Shown here: positions 42,419 through 50,112 of the stretch, one piece after another
How the letters are laid out: each line of letters opens with the position of its first letter
How positions within the stretch are numbered: the first letter of the stretch is position 1
Source: Acidobacteria bacterium RIFCSPLOWO2_12_FULL_68_19
Lineage (GTDB): Bacteria > Acidobacteriota > Vicinamibacteria > Vicinamibacterales > UBA2999
Length of the DNA stretch: 64,000 nt
Assembly (NCBI GenBank): GCA_001767525.1
Contig: MELF01000015.1
Span: 1 to 64,000 of the forward strand
Direction: 5' to 3'
Program-made: the position numbers and the translations under genes
The notes under the pieces: generated by a model
Told to the model about the DNA's origin: nothing
Database searches by the model: none
Seen by the model: the letters and a program-made list of their open reading frames with translations, nothing else

Positions 42419-43729
42419 ATGATCGCATACACACGCAGAACGTTTCTCCTTGGTCTGGCGGCTGCCGGCCTCATCGGCCTCCTGATCGGCGGAACCGCCG
42501 CACCGGTCCAGGGCCAGGCGCCGTCCAGCTCCGGTTTCGCCGCCGTCCCGGGCGAACGGGGCGGGCTCGACATCACGGGACCGTACGAGGTCGTCGCGAA
42601 CTGGCCGAAGCCGCTCTCCACGCTGCCTGGACATCAGGGCTGGACGTGGGGCTCGGTGCAGGGCGTCTTCGCCGAGAGTCCGAACCGCGTCTACATGGTG
42701 CAGCGCGGCGAACTGCCGGACATCCGGCGCCCGGCGGCGCGTCCCGTTCCGGAGATCGGTCCGAGCCTGTCGTTCCCGGTCGGGCAGGCGCCGTTCCGCA
42801 ACGCGTCGCAGGGGCCCGCCTCGAGCCCGCCGGGCGCCGGCGGTCCGGGCGCCGATCCCGACGATCCCAAGCAGGCCTGGCAGGGCCGCATGGGCATCGA
42901 CGCGCGCTGGGAGCACACCATCGTCGTCTTCAACGAGGCCGGCGACGTCGTCGAGTCGTGGACGCAGTGGGACAAGATGATGCGGCGGCCGCACGCCGTC
43001 TACGTGAGCCCGTACGACGCGCAGAAGCACGTCTGGGTCGTGGACGACCACGGTCATGCGATCTACAAGTTCACCAACGACGGCAAGCAGATCGTGCAGA
43101 CGATCGGGACGCCTGGCCAGAAGGGCGCAGACGCCACCCACTTCAACCGGCCGACGTTCATGACGTGGCTCCCCGACGGCAGCTTCTACGTGGCCGACGG
43201 CTACAACGGCAACCGCGTCGCCAAGTTCGACCGCGAGGGCAAGTTCCTCTGGACCTCGGGCGAGCCGGGGCAGCCGGGCGGAGGCGAGACGCGGCCCGGG
43301 TACTTCAACACGGTGCACGGGATCGCCGCCGATCCGGTGACGCGGCGCGTCTACGTGAGCGATCGCTCCAACCGGCGCATCCAGGTCCTCGACGGCGACA
43401 CCGGCACGCCGATCGATCAGTGGCCGGTCGGGAGGCAGACGAACCTGCAGTTCCTCATCATCCCGCCCGACCGGTCCGGCATCTGGGGCTTCACCGACAC
43501 CACGGCCCGGATTGCCAAGTGGGACTTGAACGGACGGCTGCTCTATTCATGGGGCGTGCTCGGCGACTTCCCCGGCGCGTTCTTCAACATGCACGGGGCG
43601 ACGACCGATCAACAGGGCAATCTGTACGTCGCCGAGGTGGGCAGCGGACGGGTGCAGAAGTTCCGTCCGCGCCAGGGCGCGAATCCGGCCTACCTCGTGG
43701 GGCCGCCGGTCTACGCGGCCTGGAGATAA
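42419..43729 (+). CDS. Secreted NHL-repeat six-bladed propeller protein
   Basis: 436 residues; signal peptide, then NHL-like blades (HVWVVDDHGHAIYKFTNDGK, GSFYVADGYNGNRVAKFDRE, RVYVSDRSNRRIQVLDGDTG, NLYVAEVGSGRVQKFRPRQG). This pattern resembles the lyase domain of peptide-amidating enzymes but no catalytic assignment is made. Close paralogue of 45530-46822; both end in a similar VQKFRP or VQKYRP motif and both are followed by CACCGAG-word hairpins. Convergent with a metallo-beta-lactamase-fold gene. Confidence 0.8.
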   Translation: MIAYTRRTFLLGLAAAGLIGLLIGGTAAPVQGQAPSSSGFAAVPGERGGLDITGPYEVVANWPKPLSTLPGHQGWTWGSVQGVFAESPNRVYMVQRGELPDIRRPAARPVPEIGPSLSFPVGQAPFRNASQGPASSPPGAGGPGADPDDPKQAWQGRMGIDARWEHTIVVFNEAGDVVESWTQWDKMMRRPHAVYVSPYDAQKHVWVVDDHGHAIYKFTNDGKQIVQTIGTPGQKGADATHFNRPTFMTWLPDGSFYVADGYNGNRVAKFDREGKFLWTSGEPGQPGGGETRPGYFNTVHGIAADPVTRRVYVSDRSNRRIQVLDGDTGTPIDQWPVGRQTNLQFLIIPPDRSGIWGFTDTTARIAKWDLNGRLLYSWGVLGDFPGAFFNMHGATTDQQGNLYVAEVGSGRVQKFRPRQGANPAYLVGPPVYAAWR

Positions 43730-43749
43730 CGACCTCTTCGCCTGCGTGC

Positions 43750-43806
43750 CACCGAGACTCCGAGGCACCGAGGATATGAATGCCTCGGTGTCTCGGCGCC
43801 TCGGTG
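43750..43806. terminator. Bidirectional terminator-like hairpin of CACCGAG words
   Basis: The arm at 43750-43773 (CACCGAGACTCCGAGGCACC then GAGG) pairs with 43783-43806 with three differences, loop of 9 bases, then TTTCG. It lies between two convergent genes (stops at 43729 and 43819). A similar word-built hairpin follows the paralogous gene at 46822. Confidence 0.55.
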
Positions 43807-43818
43807 TTTCGTGATCGT

Positions 43819-45396
43819 CTAGTTGGTTCCCGCCTTGGCGGCCGCCGCCAGCTTCAGGAACGCCTCGTGCGGCGCGGGATTGCCGTGCAGCGTCACGTGC
43901 TGCGCCACGTACAGCCCGAGCCGCTGGATGTTGGCCGCCAGCGCCGCCACCCCCTGCATCGCCTGCGACGGGACCTGCGCACCGGGCGCCGGCGGCGTGT
44001 ACATGTCCGCGTTGACCAAGATCTTCTCCTTCGGCAGATACGCGAGCAGCATCGGCCCGATGTGGGTGGACCCCAGCATCGGATAGAGCTCGAGCGTCCG
44101 CGTGCCGTCGCTCAGCACGTATTTCTGGTTGACGCGCTCGATCGGCGCCGGGCGGCGGCTCGCCGTGAAGTTCGGGTAGAACATCGACAGCCGGTCCGGC
44201 ACGAGCGTGCGCGGCGCCGGCGAGAACATCACCCGCTCGTAGAAATCGGCGTTGTCCCGGTGGGTCACCAGCGTCGACCCCTGGGCGATATAGGTTCGCA
44301 GCCCGCTCGAATGGTCGAAATGGTGATGCGTGTTGATGATGTAGCGAACCAGCTTGTTCGGGATGACCTTGGCGGTCGCCTCGAGCACCGCGATCGACCG
44401 TTCCTCGCCGAGCGGGGCCTCGATCATCGCGACGTGATCGGCAAACTCCACCGCCACGCTGTTGTGGGAGCCGCCGCCGATGAACCAGACGCCGTCGGCG
44501 ACCTTCTGCGCCTCTGCCCGGACGGGCGGCGCCGCCGGCGCCTGACGGATGTTGTCGGGCACCGGCGTCGCCGGCACCGCCACGTTGGTCTGCACGCTGG
44601 AGACCCGGATCTCCATCATGTTGTGTGCCGGATTCAGCACCGGATCCCCCTGGTGCACGTGAATCGTGGTCGGAAACTGCACGCCGCCGAAGTCCTTGTA
44701 GTTGAGATGCCGGATCTCGTACAGCGTGTCGCCGTAGACCGCGGTTGGAATCCAGGTCGTGGTGAGCTCGACGAGGTTCTTGTCGTTGATCGTGCCGACG
44801 ACCTTGTACTTGCCGAGAGCCGTGAACGTCACGAGCGTCGCCCGGCGGCCGTTCTCGGTCAGCCCGGCGTTGGTCGGCCCGACAATCGACGTCGACAGCA
44901 CGCGGACGTCGTTGGCCGCCATGGCCGCCTTCAGGAAGCCGTGCGGCGTGAGGATGATCTCGAGCTGCCGCACGTCGCTGTGTGACGCCAACTCCAGATA
45001 CGGCCGCCCCGGCGGCACCGGCTTCTCGCCCTGCATGTTCCAGGCGACGCCGCCGCTCACGATCTGGACGACGCGCTGGTCGCCGTCGAACGGGGCGCCG
45101 CCGCCGCGCACCGGATAGCTGCCGCGCCGGCGGGTGAACTCCTCGCGCGAGGTGTTCGCGTCGTAGTCGATGGTGCGCGTATACGACGTCACCTCGAAGC
45201 GCGGCCAGTCCTCCGAGAGGTTGTAGCTCTGACCGACCAACGCGTTCCAGCCGGTCGCCGTGTACTGAATCGTCTTGACGTTATTGAGCCCCATCGCGGC
45301 GGCCGAGGCCTGCAGCACGGCCCGCGCGTCCTGCGCCGAACCGGAGGCTGCCGCCAGCGCCAGCAGCGCGGCAAGCGCCAATATCCTTCGCGCCAT
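43819..45396 (-). CDS. Secreted metallo-beta-lactamase-fold hydrolase
   Basis: About 525 residues: signal peptide, about 290 residues of N-terminal beta-rich domain with no recognised family, then a metallo-beta-lactamase domain with GGGSHNSVAVEFADHVAMIE, the metal motif NTHHHFDHSSGL, GSTHIGPMLLAYLPKEKIL and LHGNPAPH. Paralogue of 53316-55031, which has the same two-part structure. ATG at 45396 (MARRILALAALL) is preferred to the upstream start because it begins the signal peptide. Substrate unknown; lactone or ester hydrolysis is possible. Confidence 0.82.
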   Translation of the reverse strand: MARRILALAALLALAAASGSAQDARAVLQASAAAMGLNNVKTIQYTATGWNALVGQSYNLSEDWPRFEVTSYTRTIDYDANTSREEFTRRRGSYPVRGGGAPFDGDQRVVQIVSGGVAWNMQGEKPVPPGRPYLELASHSDVRQLEIILTPHGFLKAAMAANDVRVLSTSIVGPTNAGLTENGRRATLVTFTALGKYKVVGTINDKNLVELTTTWIPTAVYGDTLYEIRHLNYKDFGGVQFPTTIHVHQGDPVLNPAHNMMEIRVSSVQTNVAVPATPVPDNIRQAPAAPPVRAEAQKVADGVWFIGGGSHNSVAVEFADHVAMIEAPLGEERSIAVLEATAKVIPNKLVRYIINTHHHFDHSSGLRTYIAQGSTLVTHRDNADFYERVMFSPAPRTLVPDRLSMFYPNFTASRRPAPIERVNQKYVLSDGTRTLELYPMLGSTHIGPMLLAYLPKEKILVNADMYTPPAPGAQVPSQAMQGVAALAANIQRLGLYVAQHVTLHGNPAPHEAFLKLAAAAKAGTN

Positions 45397-45529
45397 ACAT
45401 CCCTCCCAATCACAGCTATAGAAGGCCCGATGCACAATGCCCGACGCCCCAATGCCCACCGCCGAAAGCCCACCATGCTAGCATCACTCGTTCGTGCACG
45501 TGTGGCTTTCATTTCTGCTCGGAGGAGAT

Positions 45530-46822
45530 ATGCGAAAGATCTCGGTAGTCGCGGCGGCGCTGGCGGGGATGGCCGTGGCGACGCTCTTTGATTTCGGCCC
45601 ATGGGTGTCGGCGCAGCAGCGGGCCTCGGCGGGGCAGCCGCGCTTTGCGGCCGTTCCGTCCGAGAAGGGCGGACAGGACATCTTCGGACCCTACGAGGTG
45701 GTGGCGGACTGGCCGAAGGACCTGACGACGATTCCCGGCCACGAGGGGTGGACCTTCGGCGCGGGACAGAGCGTCTTTGCCGAGAGCCCGAACCGCGTGT
45801 TCGCGCTCCAGCGCGGCGAGCTGCCCAACATCCCGCGGCCCGGCGCCGTCAGGCCCGGTCCCAGCCTCGTGTTCCCGATCGGTCGGCTCCCCTGGCGCGA
45901 CGCCACGATTGCGAGCCCCCCCGGCAACGGCGGCACGGGACAGCTCGCCGAGACCGCCATGGAAGCGTGGGCGAAGGCTGGCAACAAGATGGGGGTGGAC
46001 GCGCGCTGGGAGCACTGCATCATGATCTTCGACGCCGCGGGCACCCTCATCGACGCCTGGACGCAGTGGGACAAGATGCTGCAGCGGCCGCACTTCGTCG
46101 CCATCAGCCCCTACGATCCGCAGAAGCACGTGTGGATCCTCGACGACCACAAGCACGCCATCTTCAAGATGACGAACGACGGCAAGCAGATCGTCCAGAC
46201 GATCGGCACCTACGGCGAGCCTGGCGCCGACGACAAGCACTTCAACCGGCCGACGTTCATGGACTGGTTCCCCGACGGCAGCTTCGTCGTCGCCGACGGC
46301 TACAACGGCACGCGCGTCGTGAAGTTCGACCGTGACGGCAAGTACGTCACCTCCTGGGGCCAGCGCGGCGAGAACGGCAAGGACACGCGCCCCGGATACT
46401 TCAACAACGTGCATGGCGTCACCATCGATCCGAAGACGCGCCGCATCTTCGTGAACGACCGCGGCAACAAGCGCGTGCAGGTGTTCGACGAGAACGGCAA
46501 ATTCCTCGACCAGTGGAGCATGGGGCGCGATCCGTCCGACGTCCACCTGTTCCACATCTTCAGCGACGGGTATCTCTGGGCCGCCGACCGCGGCACCAAC
46601 CGGATGTTGAAGTACGACCTCGACGGCAACTTCATGTACAGCTGGGGCACGTGGGGCGACTTCCCCGGCGGCATGTGGGGCGTGCACGGCTTCGCCGCCG
46701 ACCAGGAAGGGAACGTCTACGTGGCCGAGGTCGACAACGGCGGCGTGCAGAAGTACCGGCCGAGGAAGGGCGCGAATCCGGCGATGATGCTCGGCACGCC
46801 GCTGCGCGTGGCGTGGAAGTGA
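45530..46822 (+). CDS. Secreted NHL-repeat propeller protein, paralogue of 42419-43729
   Basis: 430 residues; start ATG at 45530 preceded by GGAGGAGA. Blades HVWILDDHKHAIFKMTNDGK, GSFVVADGYNGTRVVKFDRD, RIFVNDRGNKRVQVFDENGK and NVYVAEVDNGGVQKYRPRKG align one to one with the paralogue. Divergent from the metallo-beta-lactamase-fold gene. The two NHL genes flanking one hydrolase gene suggest a duplicated functional unit (inference). Confidence 0.82.
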   Translation: MRKISVVAAALAGMAVATLFDFGPWVSAQQRASAGQPRFAAVPSEKGGQDIFGPYEVVADWPKDLTTIPGHEGWTFGAGQSVFAESPNRVFALQRGELPNIPRPGAVRPGPSLVFPIGRLPWRDATIASPPGNGGTGQLAETAMEAWAKAGNKMGVDARWEHCIMIFDAAGTLIDAWTQWDKMLQRPHFVAISPYDPQKHVWILDDHKHAIFKMTNDGKQIVQTIGTYGEPGADDKHFNRPTFMDWFPDGSFVVADGYNGTRVVKFDRDGKYVTSWGQRGENGKDTRPGYFNNVHGVTIDPKTRRIFVNDRGNKRVQVFDENGKFLDQWSMGRDPSDVHLFHIFSDGYLWAADRGTNRMLKYDLDGNFMYSWGTWGDFPGGMWGVHGFAADQEGNVYVAEVDNGGVQKYRPRKGANPAMMLGTPLRVAWK

Positions 46823-46852
46823 GATACTCCGCCTGATGACGACACACCGAGA

Positions 46853-46892
46853 CACCGAGGCGCCGAGAGACCTCCTCTCGGTGCCTCGGCGG
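46853..46892. repeat. Hairpin of CACCGAGG words after the NHL gene
   Basis: CACCGAGGCGCCGAGAG (46853-46869) faces CTCTCGGTGCCTCGGCGG (46875-46892) with two differences and a 5-base loop. It begins 31 bases after the NHL gene stop. The same word occurs in 43750-43806 downstream of the paralogous gene. Confidence 0.65.
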
Positions 46893-46926
46893 TCCGTATT
46901 GATCTAGTCGGTATCGGGGAGCCCGT

Positions 46927-47000
46927 AGGCGGCAGCCGATAGCAGCCGGTAGCCAGTGGCTCCGTGATGGCCACCGGCGACCGGCTACCAGCGACCAGCC
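46927..47000. repeat. Inverted AGCCGGTAGCC word island
   Basis: The left part (46927-46962) repeats GGCAGCCGATAGCAGCCGGT and AGCCAGTGGC; the right part (46968-47000) reads GCCACCGGCGACCGGCTACC then AGCGACCAGCC. The arms are partly complementary. It ends next to the stop of the TonB receptor on the minus strand. Confidence 0.55.
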
Positions 47001-47005
47001 GGGTT

Positions 47006-49888
47006 TCAGAACGTCACGCGGAAGCCGAGCTGCATCGTCCGGAACTGGCCCGCGGCGGGCTGGTTGTAGTCCCTGCGCCCCTCCTCGGTCACGAGCGTGT
47101 AGTTGTTGGCGTTGAACAGGTTGAACGCCTCCGCGATGAGGTCGACCGCCGCCCGGCCGCCCAGCCGAACGCGCTGCTGCAAGCGAATATCGACCCGGTT
47201 CTCATCGGGCTGCATGAAGCTGTTCCGCGGCACGACGGTGCCGTTCGGCCGCAGCCGCATGCTGAAGTCCGCGCCGGTGTTCCGCAGATCGCCGCCGTAG
47301 ATGGCCTCGTCGCGCATGCCGGACCCGTGATACACGAAGCCGCTCACCTGGAAGCCACCGACGACGTCCCAGATGCCGTTGAACACGAAGCGGTGGCGCT
47401 GATCGGCCTCCGAGAGCGCCCACTCCCCGCCCATGTCCGGCGCCGTCGCGAACGGCACGGGCACGAATCGATTCGTCGCCGGGTCGCCCGTGAACGGCTT
47501 CGAATCGGCGTCCCAGAAACCCGCCAGGGTGTAGGTGGCCGACGCCTGCCAGCGGTTGGCCATGCGCTTGGTGAAGCTCGTCTGCAGCCCGTGATAGGAC
47601 GATCTGCCGGTCCGCACGAGCAGCGAGATGTTGCCCCAATCGGGGAACGACCTCCGGGCGATGTCGTCGAACGAATAGTTCGCGCCCGTCGCCGGATTGT
47701 AGGACAGATTGACGTTGTCGATGATGTCCTTCTCGTTCCGCCCCTGGCTGTACACGTAGTCGGCCTCGAAGGCCATCTGCGTGCCGACCTGGCGGGCGAG
47801 GCCGATCGAGGTCTGCCACGTACGGCCGAGATCCCGCGAATAATCGACCGAGGACACGAGCTCGTTGAGCGAGTTCCGCAGGCAGCCGGCCACCCGGTTG
47901 ACATGACAGAACTGCCGCTGCGCCTCCTCGAAGGTCGGCACCGGCCGGCCGCCGAACGGGTCGGCCGCAAAGTTGGACCGGCCGTCGTTGGCGATCTGAA
48001 TCACCGCCACGCGGCTGTTGCCCACGGTCCACAGCGTGTCCGACGTGATCGGCTCGTAGTAGTAGAGACCAGACCCGCCGCGCACCACCGTGCGATCGTC
48101 GATCTGGTACGCGAAGCCGGCGCGCGGCTGGTAGTTGTCCGTGTCGTTCGGGCGGTCGGCCTCGAGGAACGGCGGGACCGCGGTGTCGTTGGCGCTTGCA
48201 TTGTCGCTCAGGTCCCAGCGGAGACCGAGGTTCAGCGTCAGCCGGCTCGTCACGTGCCAATCGTCCTGCACCCACCAGCCGAACTTCGGCTGCGTGTAAT
48301 CGAGCGCGAAGTTGCCGATGCCGATCCGGTACGACCGCACGAACGACGAGATCGCCGCTAGGTTCCAGGTATCGACGTTGAACGGGTCGGGGAACAGCGC
48401 CTCGAGGTTGGCCGGAAGCCCGTTCCTCGCGTCGATCTCACCGCCCGACAGCCGCCGATTGAAGCTGTCTTCCCGGCGATGGAGGTACTCCGCGCCCGTC
48501 CGCATGTCGTGACGGCCCCGCGCCTCGTACGAGAGCGTCAGGTCCTCGCGCACGCTGGTGACGTCCTGCGCCCGCCGCCGCGGGAAATTGGTGTTCGGTG
48601 TGATGTCGAAACCGCGGAACCGGACGCGCGGCGATCCCTGCGTCACACCGTTGCTCGCCTGCCAGTGATTGGACCAGCGCGTGAGCGCACCCTGATCGAA
48701 GCCGAATTCCGAGTAGCCGACCTTGACCTCGTTGACGATCGTGTTGCTGATCACCTGCGTCAGCGAGCCCATCACCTCACGGCTCGCCTCGTCGGAGAAC
48801 CCGGTTGCGGCGGGATGGTTCACGCCGCCCACGCCGAACGGGTCGTACCGCCGCCCCTCGTGCCACTTGCCCATCACGCGATTGTTCGGCGAGAGCTGGT
48901 AGTCGAGCCGGCCGCCGCCCATCTTGATCGTTTCCTTGCCGCTCAACGTGACGTTGAAGGTCGGAAACGGCGTTCGCCAGATGCTGGTCTTCGGCGCGCG
49001 CTCGTACTCGAAATTGCCGAAGTAGTGCAGCCGATTCAGGATGATCGGTCCGCCGACCGCACCGCTGAGCTGCTGGTTGTTCATCGGCAGCACGCGGTTG
49101 ACGACCGGATCCTCGGCGTTGAACTTGTCGTCGCGGAAGTTGGCGCGGAACAGACCCGAGAACTGGTTCGTGCCCGACCGGGTGATGGCCTTCACCTGCA
49201 CCCCGGACGATCGCCCCATGGTCGCGTCGAACCGGTTCGAGATGAACTGGAACTCCGCGATCGAGTCCTGGCTGTAGCGCGGCTGCACGCCGGTGCCGAG
49301 ATCCTGCGTGATCTGCTGGCCGTCGATGTTGAGCTGGTACTCGCGCACCTCACCATCGTTCCTGTCGGGCAGCGGGTTCGAATTGACGGTTCCCGGGGTC
49401 GTCCGGCTGCCCGGCGCGAGCATCGCCAGTGCCAGCCAGTTGCGCCCCTGCACGGGCAGCTCCTGCACCTGCTGCGGATCGATGTTGCCGCCCAGTTCGG
49501 ACGTATTCACCTCGAGCAGCGGCGCCTCCGCCGTCACCGTCACCGTCTCCTGGATGCTCGACGGCTTCATCTCGAAATTGATGTTGATCGTCTGCCCGAC
49601 CAGCAGCTGCACCCCCGTGCGCTGCACCGTCGTGAAGCCCTGCAGCTCGGCGGAGATCCGATAGTTGCCGACGCGCGCGGGTATGCGGTACACCCCCGTC
49701 CCATCGGTCACACCCTCGAAGCTGTTGCCAGTCGCGTCGTTGACGGCCACGATCGTGACCCCGGGCAGCACGGCGCCCGTGGCATCGGTCACCGTGCCCG
49801 TCATCACCGCGTCCTGCGCGTGCACGGCGACGGGCAGCAACACGAGTGCCGCCATCAAGAATACCGAACGAAACCGACGAAACATCAA
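47006..49888 (-). CDS. Oar-like TonB-dependent outer-membrane receptor
   Basis: 960 residues. Signal peptide ending VAVHAQ, carboxypeptidase-regulatory domain (VMTGTVTDATGAVLPGVTIV), plug (GGNIDPQQVQELPVQGRNWL), and a barrel ending MQLGFRVTF with terminal Phe. The same family as 30071-33385 but only distantly similar. A perfect 11-bp hairpin lies in its leader at 49992-50019. Ribosome site AAGGAGG precedes the ATG. A quinoprotein gene lies upstream on the same strand, about 225 bases away; whether they share a substrate is unknown. Confidence 0.88.
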   Translation of the reverse strand: MMFRRFRSVFLMAALVLLPVAVHAQDAVMTGTVTDATGAVLPGVTIVAVNDATGNSFEGVTDGTGVYRIPARVGNYRISAELQGFTTVQRTGVQLLVGQTININFEMKPSSIQETVTVTAEAPLLEVNTSELGGNIDPQQVQELPVQGRNWLALAMLAPGSRTTPGTVNSNPLPDRNDGEVREYQLNIDGQQITQDLGTGVQPRYSQDSIAEFQFISNRFDATMGRSSGVQVKAITRSGTNQFSGLFRANFRDDKFNAEDPVVNRVLPMNNQQLSGAVGGPIILNRLHYFGNFEYERAPKTSIWRTPFPTFNVTLSGKETIKMGGGRLDYQLSPNNRVMGKWHEGRRYDPFGVGGVNHPAATGFSDEASREVMGSLTQVISNTIVNEVKVGYSEFGFDQGALTRWSNHWQASNGVTQGSPRVRFRGFDITPNTNFPRRRAQDVTSVREDLTLSYEARGRHDMRTGAEYLHRREDSFNRRLSGGEIDARNGLPANLEALFPDPFNVDTWNLAAISSFVRSYRIGIGNFALDYTQPKFGWWVQDDWHVTSRLTLNLGLRWDLSDNASANDTAVPPFLEADRPNDTDNYQPRAGFAYQIDDRTVVRGGSGLYYYEPITSDTLWTVGNSRVAVIQIANDGRSNFAADPFGGRPVPTFEEAQRQFCHVNRVAGCLRNSLNELVSSVDYSRDLGRTWQTSIGLARQVGTQMAFEADYVYSQGRNEKDIIDNVNLSYNPATGANYSFDDIARRSFPDWGNISLLVRTGRSSYHGLQTSFTKRMANRWQASATYTLAGFWDADSKPFTGDPATNRFVPVPFATAPDMGGEWALSEADQRHRFVFNGIWDVVGGFQVSGFVYHGSGMRDEAIYGGDLRNTGADFSMRLRPNGTVVPRNSFMQPDENRVDIRLQQRVRLGGRAAVDLIAEAFNLFNANNYTLVTEEGRRDYNQPAAGQFRTMQLGFRVTF

Positions 49889-49991
49889 AGGCCTCCTTTA
49901 TGTAACAGCCGGACGAGGGACCCTACGCACATACGCCCTGCGGAAGAACCATCGGCGGTGTCGAGTCTCGACGAAAACCCGGGGAACAGGC

Positions 49992-50019
49992 GTTGGCTAC
50001 CCTGGCGAGGGTAGCCAAC
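49992..50019. repeat. Perfect 11-bp hairpin upstream of the receptor gene
   Basis: GTTGGCTACCC (49992-50002) and GGGTAGCCAAC (50009-50019) with loop TGGCGA. It lies 104 bases upstream of the receptor start and 94 bases past the quinoprotein stop, both on the minus strand. It may terminate the quinoprotein transcript or act as a leader structure; no T-tract follows. Confidence 0.7.
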
Positions 50020-50112
50020 ACCCAAGAGCGAGAACTGTGCCGTCACCATTGCGCCAGAAACCCTTATAAAACGGGGCAACCGGCGCCGCGGATCCAGAAA
50101 TCCGGATCCAAG

